This document shows, piece by piece, positions 54,590 to 63,247 of a stretch of DNA of 64,000 bases. Origin of the DNA: Nostoc sp. CENA543 (GTDB lineage: Bacteria; Cyanobacteriota; Cyanobacteriia; Cyanobacteriales; Nostocaceae); contig NZ_CP023278.1 of NCBI RefSeq assembly GCF_002896875.1, forward strand, positions 5,216,501-5,280,500, written 5' to 3'. The notes beneath the pieces were generated by a model. The model searched no databases, was not told the DNA's origin, and saw only the letters and a list, made by a program, of their open reading frames with translations. Position 1 is the first letter of the stretch. Every line of letters starts with the position of its first letter. Both the position numbers and the translations under genes were made by a program.

Positions 54590-56635
54590 CTATTTGCTGT
54601 TACCGTTTGCACCGTTACCGTTGCTAGCAAGAACACGTTCAGCAAGTTTTTCTGGGACTTCTTGAAGATGATCATATTCCCAGTGGAAATAACCAACGCC
54701 CAAAGTGAGCGATCGCAGCTCTACAATAAAGTCTTGCATCTCGGCTTGGGGTAAGTAAGCAGAGATATTATCCCAACCTTGCCAATCGTCTCTACCTTCA
54801 TAGCCTAAAATTTGACCTCTGCGTCCACTCAACAGTTGCAGCACTTTAGAGGTAAATTCGCTGGGTGTGGTGACTTGTATCCGCAAAATTGGTTCTAAAA
54901 GCGTAGGTTGTGCTTGAGGTATACCTGTTTGCATTGCTAACCGCGCCGCTTGCTTAAAGGCTTGTTCGGAACTATCAACGTTATGATATGAACCATTAGT
55001 CAGTGTTACCGCCACATCGACTACAGGGAAACCCAAAGGCCCGTGAGACAGAAATTCTCTGACTCCCATTTCTACGCCAGGAATGTATTGTCTAGGAACT
55101 ACACCACCAACGATAGTTTCTTTAAAGTTAAAGCCTTCACCCCGTGGTAAGGGTTTAATATCTAGAAAAACATCGCCAAATTGACCATGACCGCCGCTTT
55201 GGTGTTTGTAGCGTCCATGTACTGAATTTACGGTTTTGCGGATGGTTTCTTTATAGGGTACTTGGGGTAAGTGGGTAGACATCGGTAAGTTATATTTGCG
55301 GCGTAGTCTATCTAAGGCGACTTGCAAATGTATTTCACCTTGTCCCCAGAGAATCACCTCATGGGTATCTCCGTGTTGTTCCCAAGCTAAAGAGGGGTCT
55401 TCTTCTAGTAACTTAGTAATGGCCGCACTGAGTTTAACTTCATCGTTGCGCTTTTCTGGGGTGATGGCTAGTGCATACACTGGTTCTAACTGTTCAACCT
55501 TTGATAGTGCGATCGCTTGTCCTGTGGAAAGAATATCCCCAGTTTTAATTCCTTCTAATCTACTTAAGGCAACAATTTCACCTGCGCCAACTTCGTTGAC
55601 TGAGTGTTGTTGTTGTCCCATGAGGCGATAGATTCCACCAGCGCGCACACCATTGAGAACAATACCATCGGTTAATTTGCCTTGCCAAACCCGCACGAGA
55701 GAGAGTTTACCACCTTGGGGAGTGTAATAGGTTTTGAGGACTTGGGCTAGGGGTGTATTGCTGGCTTTACTATCTTTGAGGCGACGTTGTGCAGTTGATT
55801 CTGGTTCTGGTGCTTCCCGTAGTAGTGCTTCTAATAAAGGTCTGACACCATAATCTTGTTCGGCTACACCAAAGAATACAGGAACTACTAAATCAGCCCC
55901 TAATTCCATTTTTAAATCTGAGAGAATTTCTTCTTGGGGAGGTTCGATGTCTTCTAAAAGTTCTTCAAGTAAATGATCATCAAAGTTGGCTAAAGCTTCT
56001 AACATTTCGGCTCTAGCTGTATGTTCTTCTGCTTTTAAATGTTCAGGAAAAGGAATAGGATCAGCTGGCGCGCCTGGATGATATTGATAGGCTTGTTCGC
56101 TCACCATATCAATAAAACCAGTCAATTCTTCCCCTTGCATGATGGGGTATTGATGCGCTACTAATGGACGACTAGAAACAGCTTTGAGGGCGTGTAATGT
56201 TTCTAAAACATGAATATTAGCTCGATCCATTTTATTCACAAAGACTAGATGGGGAATTTCCCAGTCGTCTAGGAATTTAAATAGAGGAGCTAGGGTTAAA
56301 ACTCGATCGCGGATAGGTTCGCAGACTACAATTGCTGCATCAACACCAATTAAAGCGTTATAAGTTTCTTGGGCAAATTCTACACTACCAGGACAGTCAA
56401 TAAAAGTAAAACGTGTGTTGTTATACTCTGTGCTAGCTGCACTCACTTCGACACTCATCCGGCGATCGCGTGCTTCTCCCGCACTATCACCGATTGTGTT
56501 ACCATCCTTAACGCTACCTTTGCGAGAAATCGCACCGGTCACAAATAACAAACTTTCTAATAATGTGGTTTTTCCACTCAAATAAGGGCCGACAATAGCA
56601 ACGTTCCGCGAACCTGATATAACTTTTTCGCTCAT
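54590..56635 (-). CDS. Elongation factor G-like translational GTPase
   Basis: A 681-residue EF-G paralog. GTPase motifs: G1 GPYLSGKTTL, G3 DCPGSVEF (the usual DTPGH has become DCPGS, so the catalytic His is missing), G4 NKMD. Domains II-V follow (GGKLSLVRVWQG, YKETIRKTVNSVHGRYKHQSGGHGQFGDV, GVEMGVREFLSHGPLGFPVVDV). True EF-G has DTPGHVDF, so this belongs to the EF-G-like group found beside normal FusA; it may act in ribosome recycling or stress, or hydrolyse GTP slowly. It ends in a GNGANGN low-complexity tail. Solitary, with its own terminator. Confidence 0.88.
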   Translation of the reverse strand: MSEKVISGSRNVAIVGPYLSGKTTLLESLLFVTGAISRKGSVKDGNTIGDSAGEARDRRMSVEVSAASTEYNNTRFTFIDCPGSVEFAQETYNALIGVDAAIVVCEPIRDRVLTLAPLFKFLDDWEIPHLVFVNKMDRANIHVLETLHALKAVSSRPLVAHQYPIMQGEELTGFIDMVSEQAYQYHPGAPADPIPFPEHLKAEEHTARAEMLEALANFDDHLLEELLEDIEPPQEEILSDLKMELGADLVVPVFFGVAEQDYGVRPLLEALLREAPEPESTAQRRLKDSKASNTPLAQVLKTYYTPQGGKLSLVRVWQGKLTDGIVLNGVRAGGIYRLMGQQQHSVNEVGAGEIVALSRLEGIKTGDILSTGQAIALSKVEQLEPVYALAITPEKRNDEVKLSAAITKLLEEDPSLAWEQHGDTHEVILWGQGEIHLQVALDRLRRKYNLPMSTHLPQVPYKETIRKTVNSVHGRYKHQSGGHGQFGDVFLDIKPLPRGEGFNFKETIVGGVVPRQYIPGVEMGVREFLSHGPLGFPVVDVAVTLTNGSYHNVDSSEQAFKQAARLAMQTGIPQAQPTLLEPILRIQVTTPSEFTSKVLQLLSGRRGQILGYEGRDDWQGWDNISAYLPQAEMQDFIVELRSLTLGVGYFHWEYDHLQEVPEKLAERVLASNGNGANGNSK

Positions 56636-56913
56636 AAAACCTCCCTTGCAGTAACTCTCTCTTACCGCATAGCCCTGTTGTTTTCAGGGATGAATAATTG
56701 TTCTCTTGCTGGAGAATTATCCCCCCTTTAACTTGTAATTATCTCTTGTTTAACTAAAGGCAAAAAAAATTGTAGCCTGTCGTAAGATTTACCTTAAGAA
56801 AGGTTAAGCAAAACTAACTTTAATACCAAAGCTAAAAGTTTTGTTAAAACCTAATTGTTTAAAAAACTTTTTATGAATAACAGTGACGAAAATTAGCTAG
56901 AGACAATACATCA

Positions 56914-57879
56914 ATGAAATTATCTATCTATAACTATCCGCTAATTGCAATACTGGGGTTAACAGTATCCTGGGGAATAATTGTGCCAGTCTCAGCAAAA
57001 TCCCCCACTACCCAAGCTTTTAACTTAGATACTCACAATTTCAGCTTACAAGAAAACCCCCACACCCCTAAACTCTTTGCACAGACTAGCCTACCCACAG
57101 CCACAGCCTTATTAAATCAAGGCTTACAAGCAATTCAGGCGGGAAGGGTGCAAGATGCGATCGCAGCTTTTCAAAGCGCATCACAATTAGATCCCAATTT
57201 AGCCGCAGCCCATTACAATTTGGGGTTAGCATTGCGACAAACCGGACAATTACAGCCAGCAGCTAACGCCTTTTATCGTGCAACTCAAGCTGATCCTAAC
57301 TTTTCTCTTGCCTTTGCGAATTTAGGAGGAGCATTGTTAGAAGGAAATAATTTACCACAAGCAACCGAATATTTACAACGCGCTTTAGAAATAGATCCAC
57401 AACTAGGATTTGCCCACTATAACTTAGGATTAGTCAAACAACAGCAGCAAGATTGGGAAGGAGCGATCGCATCTTTTCAAAAAGCGATGATTTATAGTAA
57501 AAATGCGCCAGAACCTCACTATCATGTCGGTTTATGTTATCTGCAACAAGGTAAAATTAGTCAAGCTCAAGCTGCCTTTGAACAAGCCATTAAAATTAAT
57601 CCTCGATATCCCGACGTGCATTATAATCTTGGCGTAATTTGGTTTAATCAAGGTAAATTACAAGAAGCTTTAGACTCCTTTAGAAAATCAGCAGAAGCTA
57701 ACCCTAATTATCCCAATGCTTATTATGGTGCAGGTTTAGCATTTATGCAGTTAAATCAATATGGTGAAGCGGTAAAAGTGCTTACCCATGCCAAAAACTT
57801 ATATAATTCACAGGGTAATATACAGTGGTCAAAAAATGCTGAAGTATTGTTGCAACAAGCACAAAAGTCTCAACAATAA
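56914..57879 (+). CDS. Exported TPR-repeat protein
   Basis: A 321-residue protein with an N-terminal signal sequence (residues 8-28) and about six tetratricopeptide repeats from residue 65 on (for example AAHYNLGLALRQTGQLQPAA, FAHYNLGLVKQQQQDWEGAI, DVHYNLGVIWFNQGKLQEAL). TPR arrays bind other proteins. The signal and solitary position suggest a periplasmic or lumenal scaffold; the partner is unknown. Confidence 0.85.
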   Translation: MKLSIYNYPLIAILGLTVSWGIIVPVSAKSPTTQAFNLDTHNFSLQENPHTPKLFAQTSLPTATALLNQGLQAIQAGRVQDAIAAFQSASQLDPNLAAAHYNLGLALRQTGQLQPAANAFYRATQADPNFSLAFANLGGALLEGNNLPQATEYLQRALEIDPQLGFAHYNLGLVKQQQQDWEGAIASFQKAMIYSKNAPEPHYHVGLCYLQQGKISQAQAAFEQAIKINPRYPDVHYNLGVIWFNQGKLQEALDSFRKSAEANPNYPNAYYGAGLAFMQLNQYGEAVKVLTHAKNLYNSQGNIQWSKNAEVLLQQAQKSQQ

Positions 57880-58062
57880 ATAGTGATAAATGAACATTTA
57901 TTTATACGGAATAATGATGTTTATTTGTAAAAAAAATGAAAAGTAATAGTTAGCAAACAATAACTCTTAAATTATCATTTGTGCTGATGCAAAAGCAGTT
58001 GATATTCGGTAACAATGGGAATATGGCATAAATTAGCATTACTGCTATTAAGTAAATGTGAG

Positions 58063-58303
58063 TTCGACTAATTTTAAAAACCCCTCTCCAAAGACGCGAA
58101 GCGGCTTCTCGTCAGAGTACCTCTCCCCTGCAAGGAAAGAGGCTTCAACATCCTCATTTTTTGTTAAATTTTCAACATATTTAAGCCCCTCTCCGCGTCG
58201 GAGCGAAAAGTCTGAGCGGAGGTTTCCTCCGTAGACGCGTAAGCGGCTTGCCGCAGGCATCAGAACTTTTCAAGAGAGAGAGGTTTGGGGAGAGGTCGTC
58301 GAA
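58063..58303. mobile_element. MITE-like repeat element
   Basis: About 240 bases bounded by TTCGAC (58063) and GTCGAA (58303), with CCCCTCTCCAAA near the left and TTTGGGGAGAGG near the right as imperfect inverted repeats. Inside are further CCCCTCTCC copies and the segments GACGCGAAGCGGCTTCTCGT and GACGCGTAAGCGGCTTGCCG. It has no real gene. This fills the 460-base gap between the TPR gene and psiE. Confidence 0.6.
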
Positions 58304-58339
58304 TTCAAATTAATTCACCATTGAAAACCGGAAATTTAC

Positions 58340-58873
58340 ATGAAAAAGCGCATCAAGAGCAGATTTTTATTTTGCGATCGCTGGTTAGACCGTCACGCAA
58401 TCGTGCGTCATATGGAAGCATTCCAGGACTTATTGGTTATAGTTTTATGTTTAGCTTTGTTTAGTTTTATGGTTATAGAATTATGGGGAATATTTATTGC
58501 GATCGCCCAACCCCTAAACTATAAAAATATTACAGCGAAAATCCTCTTTGTCTTAATTTTAGTAGAGTTATTTCGCCTATTAATGGTTTATCTCCAAGAA
58601 CACAGCATTGCTGTAGGAGTAGCCGTAGAAGTAGCGATTGTTTCCGTCCTCAGAGAAGTAGTAGTTCACGGAATCTTAGAAATTTCGTGGCTACAAACAG
58701 CCGCAATTTGTGGGTTGTTATTTATTTTAGGTGGATTACTCATAGTGTGTGCCAAAACACCACACATGGATTGTATGAGCGCGAACACAAAACTTTGCCC
58801 CATAGTTTACCAAAGAACCAGAGACACAGAAAATGAACTCGAATTAAATTACTTACATACCCGTGACCAATAA
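58340..58873 (+). CDS. psiE: PsiE-family membrane protein
   Basis: A 177-residue protein with a basic N-terminus and four membrane helices (about 28-55, 66-84, 92-110, 117-138). The segment ILFVLILVELFRLLMVYLQEHSI is typical of the PsiE (phosphate-starvation-inducible E) family. The C-terminal 35 residues are soluble and contain two Cys (HMDCMSAN, KLCPIV). GGAAATTT precedes the ATG. Function is unknown beyond the regulation seen in enterobacteria; no Pho box was recognised here. Its stop codon lies in the heptanucleotide repeat shared with the convergent protease gene. Confidence 0.8.
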   Translation: MKKRIKSRFLFCDRWLDRHAIVRHMEAFQDLLVIVLCLALFSFMVIELWGIFIAIAQPLNYKNITAKILFVLILVELFRLLMVYLQEHSIAVGVAVEVAIVSVLREVVVHGILEISWLQTAAICGLLFILGGLLIVCAKTPHMDCMSANTKLCPIVYQRTRDTENELELNYLHTRDQ

Positions 58874-58897
58874 CTATTGACTATTGACTAATAACTA
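58868..58897. repeat. Heptanucleotide tandem repeat between convergent genes
   Basis: ATAACTATTGACTATTGACT units that supply or overlap the stop codons of both psiE (plus) and the protease gene (minus). Confidence 0.75.
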
Positions 58898-60997
58898 AAT
58901 CCCCAACCTCAACTCCCAACTCATGAGTTTACCAACATCTTGAGGTGCATAATCTACAAGCCATAACTGCCAACTACCTTTAGTAGACTGAGAGATTAAC
59001 TGTTTGAGTAAAGGCTGCGATCGCAGTGTATAAGTTGTTTTTAGCTCAGTGCGACATCCTAAAGTCCGGTTCTGTAATAGCACTTGCTGATTATTAGGTG
59101 CAATTAAGTAAATTTCTAAATCACCTAAAAAAGTATGGGTGAGATTGACAGTAACTTGAATATCTTTGATCGTACTCGCTTCAGAAATCGCGATCGCACT
59201 CTTCACCCCTTGAAGATTACCGTCAGGAATTTCGACTGGATTAGAATTACTCCCCTGAATTTGCTGGCTTGGATTGATATTATCAGCCCGCATTTGTAAA
59301 GCAGCTTGCACCGCCTTAGCTGCATTCACCTTCCCATAACCAAACCATTGAGAATGGCCATTGGTATCATAAGTCCCGCCATACAGTCCCAATTGCGGGT
59401 CAGCTTCATTGTCTACAATTTTATCTGCCGTCGTTTCTAAAATGCGTTTTACTTGCTGCGCTGTCAAATTAGGATTAGCTGATAACACCAAAGCCGCCAC
59501 CCCAGCCACTACAGGTGTCGCACTAGAGGTTCCACCGAAATTACTAGTAAAATTGCCTACATCGTAACCTGCTGCCCCTATCTGGTCAGTGGTCAACATT
59601 CCCCTACCCATGATAGAAGTCTTAATTGTGGGCTGTGTGTATAAAAAACCCTTCCCTGGAAATGACATTCCCGGCGGTGCATTGTTACTGGGAGCGCACA
59701 CAGAAATATTCGTCCCCCAATTACTGTAAGCAGCCTTCTTCCCCATGCTAGTCGATGCGGAAACCGTAATCACATCAGGATGGACGGCAAAACCACCGAG
59801 CCAATCTGTCAGACCTTGCAAAACATTATTAGGCCAACCCTGTTCATATACAGTTCCACTCACAGGACGGTTAGCATTACCAGCCGCAAACAAAACAACG
59901 CAACCTTTACCATTGCGTCCCTGTGTCACAGCCCTAGTAATAGCCGCTTTTTGGCGCAAAGATAAAGGAAAATAAACCGCCGAAGCTCCCCAACTACAAG
60001 AAATTACACTAGCACCCTTTTCTATTGCCCAGTTAAATATCTGTTCAATGGATTCATCATCTAAAAATCCAGTGGTACGAATCGGCATGAAAGCACAACC
60101 AGGGGCGACTCCCACAATTCCCGTACCGTTTTCTTCCGCTACCACTAACCCAGCACAAGCTGTACCATGACTACTACCCTTGCCATCCGGTAAAGGTAAA
60201 AAGTCATTGTCCCTTAAATCCCTGGGTGCAACCACCTTACCACTACCTTGAAAGTCTGGGTGATTCAAATCAAAAGAATCATCAACTACTGCCACAACCA
60301 CAGACCGCACCCCACGGGTAACATCCCAAGCCTGTTCTACCGCAATATGAGAACCAAGGGATAAGTCACTGCCGCCATTATGGTTGAGATACCACTGCTG
60401 ACTATACAATGTGTCGCTGGGCTTATAATTTGGTTCACTTTCAATTAACACATTAGCTTCAGCCGCTAATACCTCCGGTATTTTTTGCAATTGGTTAGCA
60501 ATTTTGAGGGGATTTTCCGTAGCTTGTTTGCTCACCAAAAATACAAAAGCATTGGGTAGTCCAGGTATAGGTTTATCTAGAACTAGCTGAAATTGGGCAG
60601 CGATGAGATTGATTTTAACGCTATCTACCCCATCAGCAAACTGAATCGTCATTTGGTCAGCCAAATAAACATAAGTTTCAGGATTATTTTGGACGGTGTA
60701 GACATGACTAGCAAAAACTACATTATCGTCATGACGTGCTTGGGCGATCGCAGTTTCTATCTGTTCTGGCGTAGTTTGAAATAGTTCTAATTTGGCTTGA
60801 ATAATACTATGCTGCCAAATAGCCCAACTAACCTGAGATAATTGTTGCACAGGAAAGTCGGTGACAAAACGGACGGTGAAGCGGTCTAAAGCTTTCGCCA
60901 AGATTAATTCTTCACCTCCCCGTTGCAGAACTAATCCCATACTGCTGGCTGGTTCACCGTTATTTGTGGAATCAGAAGATAGATTGCGATTGTTCAT
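58895..60997 (-). CDS. prcA: Subtilisin-like calcium-dependent protease, PrcA type
   Basis: A 700-residue S8 protease. The catalytic residues are Asp239 (AVVDDSFDLNHPDF), His278 (SSHGTACAG) and Ser491 (GGTSSATPVVAGVAAL). About 190 residues precede the catalytic domain as a propeptide or regulatory part. A C-terminal P/homo-B domain (about 590-700; VTVNLTHTFLGDLEIYLIAP) follows, as in kexin-type proteases and PrcA of Anabaena. No signal peptide is seen, which agrees with the cytoplasmic PrcA. Convergent with psiE. Confidence 0.85.
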   Translation of the reverse strand: MNNRNLSSDSTNNGEPASSMGLVLQRGGEELILAKALDRFTVRFVTDFPVQQLSQVSWAIWQHSIIQAKLELFQTTPEQIETAIAQARHDDNVVFASHVYTVQNNPETYVYLADQMTIQFADGVDSVKINLIAAQFQLVLDKPIPGLPNAFVFLVSKQATENPLKIANQLQKIPEVLAAEANVLIESEPNYKPSDTLYSQQWYLNHNGGSDLSLGSHIAVEQAWDVTRGVRSVVVAVVDDSFDLNHPDFQGSGKVVAPRDLRDNDFLPLPDGKGSSHGTACAGLVVAEENGTGIVGVAPGCAFMPIRTTGFLDDESIEQIFNWAIEKGASVISCSWGASAVYFPLSLRQKAAITRAVTQGRNGKGCVVLFAAGNANRPVSGTVYEQGWPNNVLQGLTDWLGGFAVHPDVITVSASTSMGKKAAYSNWGTNISVCAPSNNAPPGMSFPGKGFLYTQPTIKTSIMGRGMLTTDQIGAAGYDVGNFTSNFGGTSSATPVVAGVAALVLSANPNLTAQQVKRILETTADKIVDNEADPQLGLYGGTYDTNGHSQWFGYGKVNAAKAVQAALQMRADNINPSQQIQGSNSNPVEIPDGNLQGVKSAIAISEASTIKDIQVTVNLTHTFLGDLEIYLIAPNNQQVLLQNRTLGCRTELKTTYTLRSQPLLKQLISQSTKGSWQLWLVDYAPQDVGKLMSWELRLGI

Positions 60998-61172
60998 AGG
61001 GGCGATTGTGGTTGATGCAAGGGCAATGGGAACTCTGTGAAACCGATTTTCAGTCTAAATCAAAGAAACTACGTACTTAGCTGCGTTTTGTTAAAAACGA
61101 AAACAGAGTTAAGATACCCGAAGTTTGCCTACCTTGTTCGATTTCTTAATAGTTGTTGCACAAATTGACCCC

Positions 61173-61751
61173 ATGAAAGTTGCTGCTCCTGCTTCCTTAA
61201 TTCGTCTGACTACTCTAGCGGTGTTAGCAACCCTAGCCCTGGTTGCACCTGCTCAAGCTCAAAATCAACCAAAGCCTATTGATCCTAATAGCCCCAACAA
61301 TTTACGTCCTACAGCCCAAAATAATAGCCTGTTGAGCATAGAAGGTGGCGATCGCTTAATGAAAGAGGCAGAGCAAGCTGTAGCTGCCCAAAACTACACC
61401 CTCGCCGCCAAAAAACTCCAAGAAGCCCGTCAAGTCTACAATCAGCTATCCAATTTTTATCAAGAGTTAAACTCTAGCTTTTCTGGTATAGACCTGCGTG
61501 TCTCTGACTCCCAACGTCAAAAAGCCCTACTCACAGCCCAAAAACGCGACGAAGCCACCTATCAACTAGCCCTCGTACATCGCGCCCAAAATCAACCAGA
61601 ATTCGCCGTACCTTTATTAGTGCAAATCATTAAAAGCCAAAACCCCACACGCGATCTAGGCAAAAAAGCCTATCAACAACTGTTTGAATTAGGTTTTGTT
61701 GACACTCCCTACCCCAGACAAGGCGGCAGTTCTTCCTCATCCCAGAAGTAG
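61173..61751 (+). CDS. Exported helical (TPR-like) protein, unknown function
   Basis: A 192-residue protein. The ATG at 61173 gives a clean signal peptide (MKVAAPASLIRLTTLAVLA, cut after AQA), so I prefer it to the longer frame from 61125. The mature part is helical with TPR-like spacing (GDRLMKEAEQAVAAQNYTLAAKKLQEARQVYNQL) and ends in a Ser-rich tail. Probably periplasmic; partner unknown. Divergent from the PrcA-like protease gene. Confidence 0.75.
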   Translation: MKVAAPASLIRLTTLAVLATLALVAPAQAQNQPKPIDPNSPNNLRPTAQNNSLLSIEGGDRLMKEAEQAVAAQNYTLAAKKLQEARQVYNQLSNFYQELNSSFSGIDLRVSDSQRQKALLTAQKRDEATYQLALVHRAQNQPEFAVPLLVQIIKSQNPTRDLGKKAYQQLFELGFVDTPYPRQGGSSSSSQK

Positions 61752-61959
61752 GAATCACAGGAAGCGCAGGAAGCAGGGGGGCAGGGGAAGAAAATACAAT
61801 CCCCAATCCCCAGTCCCCAATCCCCAATCCCATAGACTCCCACCAATGCCAGGGGAGTAAAAAACCAATGTTGAAATCAAACTGCCATAACCGCAATTTG
61901 GCAGAGTTAACCATGCCATATCTGTTAATAATATATAAGTAGGTTTTTCAGGAATTGCG

Positions 61960-62214
61960 ATGATTACTCCGCAGCAAGTTGAAGCAATGATTAAAGCGGA
62001 AATGCCAGATGCTCAAGTGCAAATACAAGACTTGACCGGTGGCGGCGACCATTATCAGGTGACAGTAGTTTCATCGCAGTTTGCGGGTAAAGGACTAGTG
62101 CAGCAGCATCAGTTAGTTTATGGAGCTTTGCGCCAAGCTATGTCCACTGAAGCTATCCATGCCCTGGCATTAAAAACATATACTCCAGAAGCTTGGCAAG
62201 GGACTGCTTCTTAA
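61960..62214 (+). CDS. bolA: BolA-family protein
   Basis: An 84-residue BolA/IbaG-like protein. The class II KH-like fold is indicated by [31 protein letters not shown], with the conserved His residues that can share an iron-sulfur cluster with a monothiol glutaredoxin. AGGAATTGCG precedes the ATG. The glutaredoxin gene follows 157 bases later on the same strand, the classical BolA-Grx pair. Confidence 0.92.
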   Translation: MITPQQVEAMIKAEMPDAQVQIQDLTGGGDHYQVTVVSSQFAGKGLVQQHQLVYGALRQAMSTEAIHALALKTYTPEAWQGTAS

Positions 62215-62371
62215 ATAAATAGTCAATAGTCCACACTCATCATTCCATTTCTGCTTTTTATTCAGTCTCAAGACCAATCAGCATCAGAGCGAACACCAAA
62301 AGCAGAAAAACTAATGACCAATGACTAATGATTAATAACTATTAACTATCAACAAAGCTAGGGAAAAAACC

Positions 62372-62695
62372 ATGACACCAGAACTTCAAGAAAAAATCGA
62401 TAACTTAGTAAAACAAAATAAAATCTTAGTTTTCATGAAGGGAACTAAGTTAATGCCCCAATGTGGCTTCTCTAACAACGTTGTGCAAATTTTCAATAGT
62501 TTCGGTGTTCCCTTTGAAACCGTTAACGTTTTAGACGATTACGAAATTCGCCAAGGCATTAAAGAATACTCTAATTGGCCGACAATTCCCCAGGTTTATA
62601 TTAACGGTGAATTTATCGGCGGTTCTGATATTATGATTGAACTTTACCAACAAGGTAAATTGCAACAAATGGTAGAAATCGCACTAGCTTCTTAA
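62372..62695 (+). CDS. grxD: Monothiol glutaredoxin (Grx4/GrxD type)
   Basis: A 107-residue CGFS glutaredoxin. The active site is [15 protein letters not shown], and the glutathione-binding [17 protein letters not shown] segment is conserved. Such proteins carry and transfer [2Fe-2S] clusters and partner with BolA, whose gene is directly upstream. AGGGAAAAAACC precedes the ATG. Confidence 0.95.
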   Translation: MTPELQEKIDNLVKQNKILVFMKGTKLMPQCGFSNNVVQIFNSFGVPFETVNVLDDYEIRQGIKEYSNWPTIPQVYINGEFIGGSDIMIELYQQGKLQQMVEIALAS

Positions 62696-62998
62696 TCAAT
62701 TCTGCATCAGTGAGAAATAAAATTTAAATTAGCTTTATTTGGGTTGCAACAAAGCATCCCTTTTTTTTAATCCAAAATACAACGCCATCATTAAAACTCC
62801 GCGCCCCTCTGCGTCAACCCCCGCGATACTTTGCGTTTATTTTCCAGCCAACCTTAATTAAATACCCCTCAAAGGTTGAGGGGTGATTTTTGTAATTACA
62901 AGATTCCCAAAGTTAACATGAATACAGTTGTTGACATTACCAGATAATGTGCTATGATTATCTGCGTTGCTTTATGGCCACTATGAATAGCTTTTGAA
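62696..62998. other. Convergent spacer between grxD and the last small gene
   Basis: About 300 bases with a T-run (62760-62769), a short GC-richer patch around 62797-62830, and the hairpin at 62864-62884. No gene seen. Confidence 0.4.
62864..62884. terminator. Terminator hairpin between convergent genes
   Basis: Perfect 9-base arms ACCCCTCAA and TTGAGGGGT with a three-base loop, followed by GATTTTTG on the plus strand. Confidence 0.75.
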
Positions 62999-63247
62999 TT
63001 AGTAATAATCATGCTGTGGCTGTGGTTGTGGCATAACAAAATTTGACGCATCGTACAAGTAACGACTAGCTTCTTCCTCCAAACGATGGATCAGGAATGG
63101 TTCAATAACGTTGCCATTTCGCAGTGCGGCTAGATAGCCATCCAAATACATCCGCATATCATCCGAGCGATACCCGCGATTCCATAACTCGACGAAGGCG
63201 TCAGTAATTTTTTGGTAATGGCGGATGGTTTGTGTGTCTTGGAGCAT
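62999..63247 (-). CDS. Conserved small cyanobacterial protein
   Basis: An 82-residue soluble, helical protein (IRHYQKITDAFVELWNRGYR and GYLAALRNGNVIEPFLIHRLEEEASRYLY) with a Gln/Pro-rich tail. I recognise it as a short conserved cyanobacterial protein, possibly the DUF6761 type, with no known function. Solitary, with 750 bases free upstream. Confidence 0.7.
   Translation of the reverse strand: MLQDTQTIRHYQKITDAFVELWNRGYRSDDMRMYLDGYLAALRNGNVIEPFLIHRLEEEASRYLYDASNFVMPQPQPQHDYY

Noticed and set aside
58048-58260. Minus-strand 70-codon frame
   Set aside because: It lies wholly inside the MITE-like element and consists of repeat sequence.
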